Assembly (NCBI GenBank): GCA_011524915.1 | Contig: WTJH01000010.1 | Coordinates: 1 to 48,680, forward strand | Length of the DNA: 48,680 nt | Source: Flavobacteriales bacterium | GTDB taxonomy: Bacteria > Bacteroidota > Bacteroidia > Flavobacteriales > Flavobacteriaceae | Direction: 5' to 3' | Shown here: positions 35,067 through 42,997 of the stretch, one piece after another | Numbering within the stretch: the first letter of the stretch is position 1 | Layout of the letters: each line of letters begins with the position of its first letter | Position numbers and translations under genes: made by a program | Notes under the pieces: generated by a model | What the model saw: only the letters and a program-made list of their open reading frames with translations | Databases searched by the model: none | What the model was told of the DNA's origin: nothing

Positions 35067-36403
35067 TCTTCCATAGAAAAGTCTTCCATAAACTTTGTGG
35101 TGTAGTTTCCTTCAACAAAGTCTGGATGGTTCATCAATTTTAGATGAAAAGGAATCGTAGTTGCAATCCCTTCAATTACGAATTCTTCCAAAGCGCGCTT
35201 CATTTTATGAATCGCCTCTTCACGGGTTTGGGCCGTTGTAATCAGCTTAGCGATCATGGAGTCGTAGTGTGGCGGAATAACATATCCACTGTATACATGC
35301 GTGTCTAAACGAACTCCGTGCCCTCCAGGGAAGTGTAGGGTTGTAATTTTTCCAGGAGATGGACGAAAATCGTTATTGGGGTCTTCCGCATTGATTCGGC
35401 ATTCAATCGAGTGTAGTTTTGGGGTGTAGTCTTTCCCGGATATAGGAATCCCAGCAGCTACTTTAATTTGTTCTCGAATCAAATCGAAGTCTATGACTTG
35501 TTCTGTAATGGGATGCTCAACCTGAATACGGGTGTTCATCTCCATAAAGTAGAAATTCTTGTGTTTATCTACTAAGAATTCAACAGTTCCCGCACCTTCA
35601 TATTTAATAAATTCAGCTGCTTTTACGGCTGCTTCTCCCATTTTTTTTCGGAGCGCGGAAGTCATGAAAGGAGAGGGTGTTTCTTCGGTTAGTTTTTGAT
35701 GTCTTCGCTGGACCGAACAATCGCGTTCCGAAAGATGACACGCTTTTCCAAAGGAATCTCCAATGATTTGAATTTCGATATGTCTGGGCTCTTCAATGAG
35801 CTTTTCCATATACATACCATCGTTCCCAAAAGCTGCAGCGGCTTCTTGTCTGGCGCTTTCCCAAGCTTTTTGGAGGTCTTCGGCAGCCCATACGGCCCGC
35901 ATTCCTTTTCCACCCCCGCCAGCCGTAGCTTTTAGCATCACAGGATAGCCCATATCTGCTGCCAATTCGTGGGCTTCTTCAAGAGACTCCAAAAGCCCTT
36001 CCGATCCTGGGATGGTAGGTACTCCTGCTGCTTTCATGGTCGCTTTTGCAGTCGCTTTATCCCCCATTTTTTCGATCATCTCAGGACCTGCACCAATAAA
36101 TTTAATATCGTGTTCGGCACAGATATTTGAAAACTTGGCGTTTTCGGATAGAAATCCATAACCCGGATGGATAGCATCCGCATTCGTAATTTCTGCTGCT
36201 GCGATGATATTGGCCATTTTTAAATAGGACTCTGAACTGGGAGCAGGACCAATACAGACGGCTTCATCGGCAAAGCGAACGTGCAAGCTATCTCTATCGG
36301 CTGTAGAGTAAACGGCAACCGTTTTTATCCCCATTTCTTTGCATGTGCGGATAACCCGCATAGCAATTTCTCCGCGGTTGGCAATTAATATCTTTTTAAA
36401 CAT
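35063..36403 (-). CDS. accC: Acetyl-CoA carboxylase, biotin carboxylase subunit
   Basis: AccC carboxylates the biotin on AccB with ATP and bicarbonate, the first step of fatty-acid synthesis. The 446-residue protein opens with [23 protein letters not shown]. It has the ATP-grasp glycine loop [15 protein letters not shown] (about 161-175), [16 protein letters not shown] and [16 protein letters not shown]. It follows accB by 12 bases in the fabH / accB / accC unit. Confidence 0.96.
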   Translation of the reverse strand: MFKKILIANRGEIAMRVIRTCKEMGIKTVAVYSTADRDSLHVRFADEAVCIGPAPSSESYLKMANIIAAAEITNADAIHPGYGFLSENAKFSNICAEHDIKFIGAGPEMIEKMGDKATAKATMKAAGVPTIPGSEGLLESLEEAHELAADMGYPVMLKATAGGGGKGMRAVWAAEDLQKAWESARQEAAAAFGNDGMYMEKLIEEPRHIEIQIIGDSFGKACHLSERDCSVQRRHQKLTEETPSPFMTSALRKKMGEAAVKAAEFIKYEGAGTVEFLVDKHKNFYFMEMNTRIQVEHPITEQVIDFDLIREQIKVAAGIPISGKDYTPKLHSIECRINAEDPNNDFRPSPGKITTLHFPGGHGVRLDTHVYSGYVIPPHYDSMIAKLITTAQTREEAIHKMKRALEEFVIEGIATTIPFHLKLMNHPDFVEGNYTTKFMEDFSMED

Positions 36404-36415
36404 GGGTTTGTTTTT

Positions 36416-36916
36416 TTAGTTGGGCTCAATCAAAAATAGTGGCTGATCAAATTCCACAGGCTGAGCGTCGTCGACCAAAATCTTTACAATAGTTCCTGAA
36501 ACTTCAGATTCGATTTCGTTGAATAATTTCATGGCTTCAATCACACAGAGGACATCTCCAACATTTACTTTTTGCCCAATTTCTACGAAATTATCTTTAT
36601 CTGGAGAAGGCTTGCGATAAAAAGTTCCAATGATAGGAGACTTTACCTCAATCAAATGATCTGTGTTTTCCGCTGCTTTTTCAGCTACAGGAGTTTCGGC
36701 AGCGACTGGAGTTTCTGCTGCAGGGGCCGCCACGGGAGCTGCTGCGATGGGTTGTGCAATACTGGGTACCTGCTGAACAATTGTAGTGGGTTCTGCTGCT
36801 ACGTTATCCGCAGCTGTTTTGATGGTAATTTTGACATCTTCCATCTCTAATTTCACCTCGTGAGCCCCAGATTTGGCGACAAAACGAATAAGATTTTGAA
36901 TTTCTTTTAGATCCAT
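36416..36916 (-). CDS. accB: Acetyl-CoA carboxylase biotin carboxyl carrier protein
   Basis: The 166-residue carrier has a short N-terminal region, an alanine/proline-rich linker (about 58-85) and a biotinyl domain with [13 protein letters not shown]; Lys130 is the biotin site. The form EAMKL in place of EAMKM is common in AccB. It lies between fabH and accC with 11 to 12-base gaps, so the three are a single unit. Confidence 0.96.
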   Translation of the reverse strand: MDLKEIQNLIRFVAKSGAHEVKLEMEDVKITIKTAADNVAAEPTTIVQQVPSIAQPIAAAPVAAPAAETPVAAETPVAEKAAENTDHLIEVKSPIIGTFYRKPSPDKDNFVEIGQKVNVGDVLCVIEAMKLFNEIESEVSGTIVKILVDDAQPVEFDQPLFLIEPN

Positions 36917-36927
36917 GATTCATTGAT

Positions 36928-37932
36928 TTAAGTTGAATAGGCCCACGTCAGATATGCAGCTCCCCAAGTAAACCCACCGCCAAAAGCGGTCAGGATGATT
37001 TTATCTCCAGCCTTAAACTTGTGGTGATAGTCGTTTAATACCAAAGGGAGTGTGGCAGCTGTCGTGTTGCCGTAATATTGAATGTTTTTAAGTACTTTTT
37101 GTTCTGCTACCCCGAGTCGATCTTGTAAGCCTTCTATAATTCTTAGATTGGCTTGGTGGGGCACCACATAAGCTAAGTCGTCGGATGATAATTGATTGTT
37201 GGCTAGTATGTCTAAGGTTACCTGACACATACCCGAAACAGCCATTTTATAGACTGTACGACCTTCTTGTTGAAGATAGTTGTCTTTGTTTTTTAGGGCT
37301 TCTGATGTTATGGGTTGCATGGAACCTCCAGCCTTAATGGTAAGCGCCATTCGTTGTTCACCATTCATTCTTAGGATTTCATCTTCCCATCCATATCCGT
37401 TGGTACTCGCCTCCATAAGTACAGCCCCAGCTCCATCGCCAAACAATACACATGTTGTTCGGTCTTCATAGTCTACTATGGATGACATTTTATCCGCACC
37501 GATGACTAATACTTTTTTATACCTGCCAGAGCCAATAAATGCAGCAGCGGTTGATAAACCATACAAAAATCCGGAGCAGGCTGCTGTTAAGTCATAACCA
37601 AACGCTTGGGTAGCCCCTATTTGTGAAGCCACATAGGCTGCTGTTGCAGAAAGAGGCATATCTGGGGTGATGGTGGCAAAAATGATCAGATCAATGGTTT
37701 CAGGGTTCCAATCCGCAACTTTTTGCTTTAGGTCATCAATGGCTTTTAGTGCCATAAATGAAGTCCCTATTCCTTCTTCTTTGAGAATTCTTCTTTCGTG
37801 AATACCGGTTCTGGAGACAATCCAATCGTTGGAGGTGTCCACCATTTTTTCTAAGTCGGCATTGTTTAAAACGTCCTCTGGGACGTATCCACCTACAGCT
37901 GTAATGGCAGCTTTGATTGGTTTTGGTTGCAT
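36928..37932 (-). CDS. fabH: Beta-ketoacyl-ACP synthase III
   Basis: FabH condenses acetyl-CoA with malonyl-ACP to start fatty-acid chains. The 334-residue protein shows the full Cys-His-Asn triad: Cys119 in DLTAACSGFLYGL, His259 in VVPHQANLRI and Asn289 in YYGNTTAATLPL. It is the first gene of the fabH / accB / accC unit. An intrinsic terminator separates it from rpmF upstream, so it likely has its own promoter in 37933-38010, where I find no clear TAnnTTTG match. Confidence 0.95.
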   Translation of the reverse strand: MQPKPIKAAITAVGGYVPEDVLNNADLEKMVDTSNDWIVSRTGIHERRILKEEGIGTSFMALKAIDDLKQKVADWNPETIDLIIFATITPDMPLSATAAYVASQIGATQAFGYDLTAACSGFLYGLSTAAAFIGSGRYKKVLVIGADKMSSIVDYEDRTTCVLFGDGAGAVLMEASTNGYGWEDEILRMNGEQRMALTIKAGGSMQPITSEALKNKDNYLQQEGRTVYKMAVSGMCQVTLDILANNQLSSDDLAYVVPHQANLRIIEGLQDRLGVAEQKVLKNIQYYGNTTAATLPLVLNDYHHKFKAGDKIILTAFGGGFTWGAAYLTWAYST

Positions 37933-38011
37933 TGTTTTTATGATCTTGAGTTTACACTAAAGAGCAAACAGTAAGTGAAGATAGCAGTTTTTTCTAAATG
38001 AGAGCATGCCC

Positions 38012-38039
38012 CAAAAAAAAACTCTCGACAAGCGAGAGT
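38012..38039 (-). terminator. Intrinsic terminator after rpmF
   Basis: On the minus strand ACTCTCG, loop CTTGT and CGAGAGT form a seven-base-pair hairpin followed directly by a run of nine T. It lies 24 bases past the rpmF stop and about 80 bases before the fabH start. It ends the pdxA / DUF177 / rpmF transcript or attenuates read-through into fabH. Confidence 0.85.
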
Positions 38040-38063
38040 GAATTTTCGGATCGGGCTGAATCT

Positions 38064-38261
38064 TTAAGCTTCAGCTTCTACAGTGCTATCGATTAGAACT
38101 TTTCCTCGGTAGTACAATTTTCCTTCATGCCAGTGGGCTCGGTGGTAGAGGTGTGCCTCTCCCGTAGTGGAGCAAGTAGCGATTTGTTGGGCACTAGCTT
38201 TGTAGTGCGTACGACGTTTGTCGCGACGAGTTTTGGAAATTTTCCGTTTAGGATGTGCCAT
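38064..38261 (-). CDS. rpmF: 50S ribosomal protein L32
   Basis: The 65-residue basic protein starts [22 protein letters not shown], the L32 signature. The later [25 protein letters not shown] region has lost the cysteine pairs of zinc-binding L32, keeping one cysteine. It follows the DUF177 gene by 18 bases, the usual bacterial pairing. Confidence 0.96.
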   Translation of the reverse strand: MAHPKRKISKTRRDKRRTHYKASAQQIATCSTTGEAHLYHRAHWHEGKLYYRGKVLIDSTVEAEA

Positions 38262-38279
38262 AATATTGACTTTATATGG

Positions 38280-38798
38280 TTATAATAAATCTTTTAATTT
38301 ATCCCACCTCGGATCTGTATTCTCCGATTCGGGAGCGGCCTTTGGGGCCAGTTCATTTAACTTATCGAGGATATCAGATTTTAGAGTGCCATCGGCTATT
38401 CCGGGGTGAACTTTTTTGATGGGAACTGCCAAAACAATCATTTCAAAAATGTATTGCTGGACATCCACCTGAAAACTTCCTTCCGGAAGGATTAGAATTT
38501 CATCTGTATGAGAAGGCGTTGAACCAAACTTAACCACCAATGAAAAATCAGTGTTTAAGGGAAGGTCAAAAGCTTCATTGGTAAGATCGCAGGGGACTCG
38601 AACGGTACCCGTTGCGCTGAAATGAAGGTTGAGCAGAGTCGTCTGCTTTTCCATTTCTAAAACCACTTCTAATGAAGATGACAAAAAATCTTCGTACTCG
38701 AAAAGATCAAAGAACGTTCCATCGATGGGGAATGTAAATCGGTGCAGTCCGTTTTTTAACCCTACAAAAGGAATCGAATATACTGAACTGCGTTCCAT
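38280..38798 (-). CDS. YceD/DUF177 family protein
   Basis: The 172-residue protein sits directly upstream of rpmF, the near-universal position of the DUF177 (YceD) family, which is linked to 23S rRNA accumulation in plants and bacteria. It shows the family-like middle block with CDLTNEAFDLPL and a C-terminal acidic stretch ending in DPRWDKLKDLL, which is the recurrent C-terminal motif. The first residues include a Tyr-Ser-Ile-Pro-Phe pattern. It follows pdxA by 66 bases. Confidence 0.85.
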   Translation of the reverse strand: MERSSVYSIPFVGLKNGLHRFTFPIDGTFFDLFEYEDFLSSSLEVVLEMEKQTTLLNLHFSATGTVRVPCDLTNEAFDLPLNTDFSLVVKFGSTPSHTDEILILPEGSFQVDVQQYIFEMIVLAVPIKKVHPGIADGTLKSDILDKLNELAPKAAPESENTDPRWDKLKDLL

Positions 38799-38864
38799 AC
38801 CTCATCAATGAGCCTGCAAATTTAATATAATTTCGAAAGAACGAAAAATATTCGAGGGTTTAGT

Positions 38865-39893
38865 TTACTCGTCTTCAACTTCTTCGGCTTCGAAAGCGTT
38901 GTTTCTATTGCGGATGATTTCCAGAGCGGAATAAATTGCTGCTCTAAACGAGGATGCATCGGCCTTGCCTTGGCCAGCAATATCAAAGGCTGTACCGTGA
39001 TCTGGCGAGGTACGCACAATAGGTAGGCCGGCTGTAAAATTGACCCCTTGTCCAAAGGCTAGGGTTTTAAATGGTATCAGCCCCTGATCGTGATACATGG
39101 CCAGTACGGCATCAAATTTTTGATAGGCAGCCGATCCAAAGAATCCATCGGCGGCATAGGGACCAAACGTAAGCTGCTTTTGGGTCTTATTTTTTTGAAG
39201 CCAAGGCATTAGAACTTCGTCGTCCTCCTGCCCAATGACACCTTTATCCCCACTGTGAGGGTTGATCCCTAGGACAGCAATTTTGGGACGTGCACAGCGA
39301 AAGTCGACACGTAAACTTTGATCTAGAGCTTTTAGTTTTTGATCCAATAGGTCGGGTTGAATTGCGGCACTTACCTGTTGAACGGGAATATGATCGGTAA
39401 CCAAAGCAACACGTAAATCCTCATGTACCATAAACATTAAGGCTGTTGACTTAAAGTAGTCGGCCAAAAAGTCGGTATGACCCGTAAAGGGAAAATCTTC
39501 ACTTTGGATATTATTTTTATCAATGGGAGCCGTGACTAGTCCATCGGCTTTTCCCTGGGCAGTAGCTTCTGTAGCCGCACGAAGAGAGCGTTGGGCCCAA
39601 AGCCCACTGTGGGGGGTGGGTTTCCCCAACTGGAGGGGTTCCAGAGTATCCCAACATTGGACGATGTTGAGCTGTTGTGGATTTGGTTTTGCTTTTCCTT
39701 TCAGGTGGAAAATAGGGGTGTTGAGATTAAGCTGTTTTTTTAGGGTGATAAAAATTTTTGGGTGGCCATAAACAATAGGGGTCAAAAATTCAAACATCCT
39801 TTTATCCTCAAAGGCTTTCAGGATAATTTCACATCCGATTCCGTGGGGGTCACCCATGGCTATGGCAAGTTTAATTTTTTTTGAATTTTTCAT
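38865..39893 (-). CDS. pdxA: 4-hydroxythreonine-4-phosphate dehydrogenase
   Basis: PdxA oxidises 4-phosphohydroxy-threonine in DXP-dependent pyridoxal phosphate synthesis. The 342-residue protein has AIAMGDPHGIGCEI at the start, VTAPIDKNNIQ, the metal-binding FTGHTDFLA, INPHSGDKG, MYHDQGLIPFKTL and a C-terminal RTSPDHGTAFDIAGQGKAD. All are family blocks with the expected histidines. It opens the minus-strand unit with DUF177 and rpmF and is divergent from ribE. Confidence 0.95.
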   Translation of the reverse strand: MKNSKKIKLAIAMGDPHGIGCEIILKAFEDKRMFEFLTPIVYGHPKIFITLKKQLNLNTPIFHLKGKAKPNPQQLNIVQCWDTLEPLQLGKPTPHSGLWAQRSLRAATEATAQGKADGLVTAPIDKNNIQSEDFPFTGHTDFLADYFKSTALMFMVHEDLRVALVTDHIPVQQVSAAIQPDLLDQKLKALDQSLRVDFRCARPKIAVLGINPHSGDKGVIGQEDDEVLMPWLQKNKTQKQLTFGPYAADGFFGSAAYQKFDAVLAMYHDQGLIPFKTLAFGQGVNFTAGLPIVRTSPDHGTAFDIAGQGKADASSFRAAIYSALEIIRNRNNAFEAEEVEDE

Positions 39894-39910
39894 TCCTAAA
39901 CAGAACTGCT

Positions 39911-39918
39911 TACATTTG
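39911..39918 (+). promoter_or_regulatory. Candidate -7 element TACATTTG for ribE
   Basis: TACATTTG matches TAnnTTTG, in the 50-base divergent gap between pdxA and ribE, with the ribE ATG 25 bases downstream. No FMN riboswitch-like structure fits into this short gap. Confidence 0.45.
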
Positions 39919-39943
39919 AGTACAAAGAAACAAAATAGTTAGC

Positions 39944-40534
39944 ATGTTTACGGGAATCATTGAAACGATGGGGAAGCTTGTCCGCTTGGACGAAGATCGG
40001 ACCAACCTACACCTGACGTTGGAGTCAGAATTAGCGACCGAATTAAAAATAGATCAAAGCTTAGCCCACAATGGGGTTTGCCTTACGGTTGTTGATATAC
40101 AAAACGATCAATACACGGTAACCGCCATTGAAGAAACGCTTCAGAAAACAAATTTGGGACAACTCAGAACTGGAGATTGGGTCAACTTGGAGCGTGCCAT
40201 GAAATTGGGCGATCGACTCGATGGGCACTTGGTTCAAGGGCATGTAGATTCTGTTGGCGTTTGTGATCAGGTCAGCTCGGTAGATGGCAGTTGGAAATTT
40301 GAATTTTCGTATGCTCCAACAAGTGAGCACATCACCATCCCTAAGGGTTCTATAACCATCAATGGTGTTAGTCTAACGGTAGTGGACTCTAATTCCGACG
40401 GATTTTCTGTAGCCATCATCCCCTATACCTACGAACACACCAATTTTCATCAATTATCTGCTGGGGATTGGGTGAATTTGGAGTTTGATATGGTCGGAAA
40501 ATATTTAACTAAATTGTACCATCAATCTGTATAA
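39944..40534 (+). CDS. ribE: Riboflavin synthase, alpha subunit
   Basis: The enzyme dismutates two 6,7-dimethyl-8-ribityllumazine molecules to riboflavin. The 196-residue protein starts MFTGIIETMGKL and consists of two lumazine-binding repeats: SLAHNGVCLTVVDI in the first and GSITINGVSLTVVDS in the second. The GHLVQGHVDSVG junction is diagnostic. The antiporter begins four bases after the stop. Confidence 0.96.
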   Translation: MFTGIIETMGKLVRLDEDRTNLHLTLESELATELKIDQSLAHNGVCLTVVDIQNDQYTVTAIEETLQKTNLGQLRTGDWVNLERAMKLGDRLDGHLVQGHVDSVGVCDQVSSVDGSWKFEFSYAPTSEHITIPKGSITINGVSLTVVDSNSDGFSVAIIPYTYEHTNFHQLSAGDWVNLEFDMVGKYLTKLYHQSV

Positions 40535-40538
40535 TCTC

Positions 40539-41813
40539 ATGACCATAAGTGTACTCGAATTAGCAACTATTTTATTAGGTTTAGCTTCCGTCTTTTCATT
40601 GATTAATTTACGTGTTTTAAAGCTTCCTCAAACCATAGGTTTGATGATTTTGGCCATTGCCTTATCGGTTTCCATACTGGTTTTAGGATGGGTTTTTCCA
40701 AATTTTTTGGAGTCCGTAATCTTTTTAACTGAACAATTCGATTTCAGTGAATTGTTGGTGAATGTAATGCTTCCTTTCTTGTTGTTTGCTGGGGCCATAA
40801 GTGTAGACGTTCACGAACTGCTAAAGGATAAAGTAACTGTCCTTTTTCTGGCAACCTTTGGGGTGGTGTTTTCCACCTTTGCTGTGGGGAGTGGTTTGTA
40901 TTGGTTGATTCAACTACCCGCATTTCAGCTAAATACTCTTGGTCTTAGCTATGTGGACTGCTTGCTTTTTGGAGCTTTAATTGCACCTACAGACCCTATT
41001 GCTGTCTTAGCGATGGTAAAAAAAATGAACCTTTCCTCCATCACAGAGACTCGAATCGCCGGGGAATCCTTGTTTAATGACGGAATTGGCGTTGTGGTTT
41101 TTTTAACCTTATTGAATATACAAACAGACGGAGTCGAAAATATAACGGCTTGGAGCGTAGGTTCTCTTTTTCTTACTGAAGTTGTTGGGGGGATTGCTCT
41201 AGGAGCTTTAATGGGGTATCTGGGGTCTAAGCTTTTGGCCTACGTAGAAAACGAACATGTAGAGCTGGAAGTGCTGATCACTTTATCTTTGGTCTTATTG
41301 CTCCCAATTATCTCTCATCATTTTCATTTTTCCGCTGTCTTAGGCGTAGTGGTGATGGGCTTATTTCTCAACGGAAATATTGACGTAGACAAAGACAAAG
41401 AAGGTTTACAAAGGGTTATGGGCGATTATGTCTACAAGTTTTGGCACCTTTTGGATGAGACGCTCAATGCGATTCTATTTATACTTATTGGGCTAGAGGT
41501 ATTGGCTATTTTCCAGGGGTTCAATTCAAACTTCCTTTTGATATCTATCGTGGTTATCGTTTTGGTGGTTCTCTCCCGAGGAATTGGGGTTTTTATTCCC
41601 ATTGGGATTTTGTCTTTCTTTAAGTCTTTTGAAAAACGCACGGCCTTAATCATTACTTGGGGAGGACTCCGAGGAGGGCTGAGTATAGCATTAGCTTTAA
41701 ATCTTTCTGACGGTATGGGAGAAGGAAAATCCCTCATCCTTTTCCTGACCTATGCAGTGGTTTTATTTACCATTCTAGGCCAGGGACTTACCCTAAAAAA
41801 ATTAGTTCAATAG
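40539..41813 (+). CDS. CPA1-family Na+(K+)/H+ antiporter (NhaP-like)
   Basis: The 424-residue protein has about twelve membrane segments. It shows the CPA1 antiporter core blocks: LLFAGAISVD, FGALIAPTDPIAVLAMVKK (about 146-164) and RIAGESLFNDGIGVVVFL (about 172-189), with the ion-binding aspartates in TDP and NDG. The TWGGLRGGLSIALAL block lies near residue 370. It exchanges cations for protons at the inner membrane for pH or salt balance, fitting a marine lifestyle. It starts four bases after ribE. The ion preference is not readable. Confidence 0.92.
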   Translation: MTISVLELATILLGLASVFSLINLRVLKLPQTIGLMILAIALSVSILVLGWVFPNFLESVIFLTEQFDFSELLVNVMLPFLLFAGAISVDVHELLKDKVTVLFLATFGVVFSTFAVGSGLYWLIQLPAFQLNTLGLSYVDCLLFGALIAPTDPIAVLAMVKKMNLSSITETRIAGESLFNDGIGVVVFLTLLNIQTDGVENITAWSVGSLFLTEVVGGIALGALMGYLGSKLLAYVENEHVELEVLITLSLVLLLPIISHHFHFSAVLGVVVMGLFLNGNIDVDKDKEGLQRVMGDYVYKFWHLLDETLNAILFILIGLEVLAIFQGFNSNFLLISIVVIVLVVLSRGIGVFIPIGILSFFKSFEKRTALIITWGGLRGGLSIALALNLSDGMGEGKSLILFLTYAVVLFTILGQGLTLKKLVQ

Positions 41814-41835
41814 CCGCCGAAAACGGATTATTGAT

Positions 41836-41843
41836 TATTTTTG
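41836..41843 (+). promoter_or_regulatory. Candidate -7 element TATTTTTG for small RNA/mini-ORF
   Basis: TATTTTTG is an exact TAnnTTTG match. Transcription would begin near 41850, giving an RNA of about 170 bases to the terminator at 42018. No -33 TTG is evident. Confidence 0.45.
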
Positions 41844-41890
41844 GAGGGAGTGTTAGTGCTGTGACAACAGCAGAGTTTAACTTAATGTAG

Positions 41891-41900
41891 AAAGGAGGTG
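41891..41900 (+). promoter_or_regulatory. Perfect ten-base Shine-Dalgarno AAAGGAGGTG
   Basis: AAAGGAGGTG pairs with all ten bases of CACCUCCUUU at the 16S rRNA 3' end and ends four bases before the ATG at 41905, good spacing from its AGGAGG core. Strong sites are unusual in Flavobacteriia, whose ribosomes normally hide the anti-Shine-Dalgarno. Confidence 0.75.
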
Positions 41901-41904
41901 TCTT

Positions 41905-41970
41905 ATGTTTATTGAAAATCATTTAAGGAATACAACTAGACTACAGACAGCCTCAACGAGGCTCTTGTAG
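41905..41970 (+). CDS. 21-residue mini-ORF with strong ribosome site
   Basis: The frame reads MFIENHLRNTTRLQTASTRLL and stops at TAG 41968-41970. It is mildly basic, with three Arg, four Thr and four Leu, and has no membrane segment. Support comes from the perfect Shine-Dalgarno at the right spacing and from the terminator 19 bases after the stop. The last ten codons and the stop are part of a hairpin. No homologue is recognised. It could be a leader peptide whose translation controls RNA folding, a small functional peptide, or a chance frame in an RNA gene. Confidence 0.5.
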   Translation: MFIENHLRNTTRLQTASTRLL

Positions 41971-41988
41971 CAATCATCCTTATCTAAC

Positions 41989-42018
41989 AAAGCAGGTCGA
42001 TGGGCCTGCTTTTTTTTT
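41989..42018 (+). terminator. Strong intrinsic terminator of the mini-ORF unit
   Basis: AAAGCAGGTC, loop GATG and GGCCTGCTTT form a ten-pair stem (one G-T wobble) followed by a continuous T run to 42018. This is a textbook rho-independent terminator on the plus strand. Confidence 0.88.
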
Positions 42019-42077
42019 AACCTAACGGCAACATTCTGTTCATCTTAAGAGATAGAAAATGAGCTATACTTGTAGTG

Positions 42078-42115
42078 CCTATGGGAAAACGAGGATACCC
42101 ACTTAGGTTTTTTTT
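42078..42115 (+). terminator. Second terminator-like hairpin, overlapping convergent stop
   Basis: CCTATGGG pairs with CCCA-CT-TAGG (two-base bulge) across a 12-base loop, followed by eight T at 42108-42115. The T run overlaps the stop of the minus-strand gene. It may be a backup terminator for plus-strand transcription. Confidence 0.5.
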
Positions 42116-42551
42116 AAGGGGTTTCTGCCACTTGTGATTTTGAAATAATTCTCTTTCCTACCCCAAGGAATGCTTTATGGGTATGTCCTTCCCATTCGAG
42201 ATAAGAACAAAAGTAGCCCAAACTCGTATCGTAGTCGAATTCAAAATTGATGGCATCGGCATCCCATTTCAGATGGTGTAGACTTCCTACGCGCTCCAAT
42301 TCTAGATAATCTGCATGTTGCTGTTGTGTACCTTTAAAGGTGTGTGTTTTTTGTTGTCCGTTTTTTTCGGTTACAAAAGTGACCTCAAAAGAATCATTTT
42401 CCAGTACGAGTTCATCTAAAAAACAAGCAAAACCTGATGGGGTGTCCATAGGTCTTTGAATTTTCCATTTGCCTGAACTCTGAGAAACATTCCCGTCTTG
42501 CCCATTAATCATTAGCGCACTTATGACGCCTAGAATCCATTTAAAATCCAT
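42114..42551 (-). CDS. Orphan protein of unknown function, possibly exported
   Basis: I do not recognise this 145-residue protein. The first 17 residues (MDFKWILGVISALMING) could be a weak signal peptide. The body alternates polar and hydrophobic residues in a beta-rich manner (FEVTFVTEKNGQQKTHTFKG, HLKWDADAINFEFDYD), with two cysteines at about 43 and 114 that could pair if exported. It is alone between the mini-ORF unit and the small membrane ORFs. A seven-base inverted repeat (42567-42586) lies just upstream of its start. It could be a lineage-specific lipocalin-like or immunity-type protein; neither is supported strongly. Confidence 0.6.
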   Translation of the reverse strand: MDFKWILGVISALMINGQDGNVSQSSGKWKIQRPMDTPSGFACFLDELVLENDSFEVTFVTEKNGQQKTHTFKGTQQQHADYLELERVGSLHHLKWDADAINFEFDYDTSLGYFCSYLEWEGHTHKAFLGVGKRIISKSQVAETP

Positions 42552-42566
42552 CTGAATGCATTAGAA

Positions 42567-42586
42567 TTACAGACCAATATCTGTAA
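42567..42586. repeat. Inverted repeat TTACAGA-N6-TCTGTAA
   Basis: A perfect seven-base inverted repeat with a six-base spacer lies 16 bases upstream of the minus-strand orphan start and 87 bases before the 35-codon ORF. It could be an operator in the divergent gap. The surrounding 121 bases are AT-rich with no gene. Confidence 0.4.
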
Positions 42587-42672
42587 AATTTTAAATCCAT
42601 TTGACAAGAAACACTTTGAAAATGAAATGAAATCAAGAATATTTCTTAAATTTTGGAAAAATTGTTGTGGGA

Positions 42673-42780
42673 ATGCTATCCAAAATTACATTTAAACGTT
42701 GGTGGCCTTTGGCTGGAGTTTCGTGGCCTCTATTGAGCTGGCTTTGGATTTTATTGTATTTGATTTCTTTTAAAAGATGA
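42673..42780 (+). CDS. 35-residue putative membrane mini-protein
   Basis: An ATG at 42673 opens a frame reading MLSKITFKRWWPLAGVSWPL and then a Trp/Leu-rich stretch to a TGA at 42778-42780. It has a basic N-terminus and one hydrophobic span of about 22 residues, ending in LYLISFKR. It stops seven bases before the TTG start of the DUF2905 gene, suggesting a coupled pair. Small size and weak ribosome site make this tentative. Confidence 0.4.
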   Translation: MLSKITFKRWWPLAGVSWPLLSWLWILLYLISFKR

Positions 42781-42787
42781 TTTACAA

Positions 42788-42994
42788 TTGTTCGGAAAAA
42801 CACTAGCCCTTGTCGGTCTTATTCTTCTTTGTTTGGGAGCCCTTATTTGGTTTTGGGAAAGCCAGGGATGGTCTTACAAAAACCCTTTAGATTTTAGGTG
42901 GGAAAAGGGCCATACACGGGTTTATTTTCCTTTGGGAACTTCTCTACTAGTGAGCTTAGTTTTAAGTGTACTTTTTTACGTTTTAAAAAAATAA
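42788..42994 (+). CDS. DUF2905 family small membrane protein
   Basis: The 68-residue protein has two membrane segments flanking a short polar loop. It fits DUF2905: GKTLALVGLILLCLGALIWF, then a GxxNPxDFRWEKG-like loop (here WSYKNPLDFRWEKGHTRVYF) and PLGTSLLVSLVLSVLF. Function is unknown. The start is TTG at 42788. It lies between two other small ORFs and before the large metalloprotease. Confidence 0.65.
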   Translation: MFGKTLALVGLILLCLGALIWFWESQGWSYKNPLDFRWEKGHTRVYFPLGTSLLVSLVLSVLFYVLKK

Positions 42995-42997
42995 ACA

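Larger units (their letters stand above)
41850..42018 (+). ncRNA. Candidate structured small RNA or leader transcript
   Basis: The predicted transcript has three hairpins. The 5' one is TGCTGT-GACA-ACAGCA, extended by GTTA/TAAC. The middle one is CTACA / AGCCTC-AAC-GAGGCT / TGTAG. The last is a ten-pair terminator stem followed by nine T. A perfect anti-Shine-Dalgarno match lies between the first and second. Alternative pairings of the Shine-Dalgarno GAGG with CCTC (41951-41954), or of AAGGA with TCCTT (41977-41981), could form a switch. It is not followed by a same-strand gene, so it may act in trans or encode only the mini-peptide. Transcript ends are inferred. Confidence 0.5.
41814..42113. 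other. 300-base intergenic region with a small regulatory-type unit
   Basis: Between the antiporter and the convergent orphan gene this stretch holds, in order: a -7-like motif (41836-41843), a 5' hairpin (about 41852-41881), a perfect ten-base Shine-Dalgarno (41891-41900), a 21-codon ORF (41905-41970), a hairpin spanning its 3' end (41941-41970), an intrinsic terminator (41989-42018) and a second terminator-like hairpin (42078-42115). The parts are listed separately. Confidence 0.7.

Noticed and set aside
39893-39944. FMN riboswitch before ribE
   Set aside because: The gap is only about 50 bases and lacks the conserved multi-helix RFN sequence.
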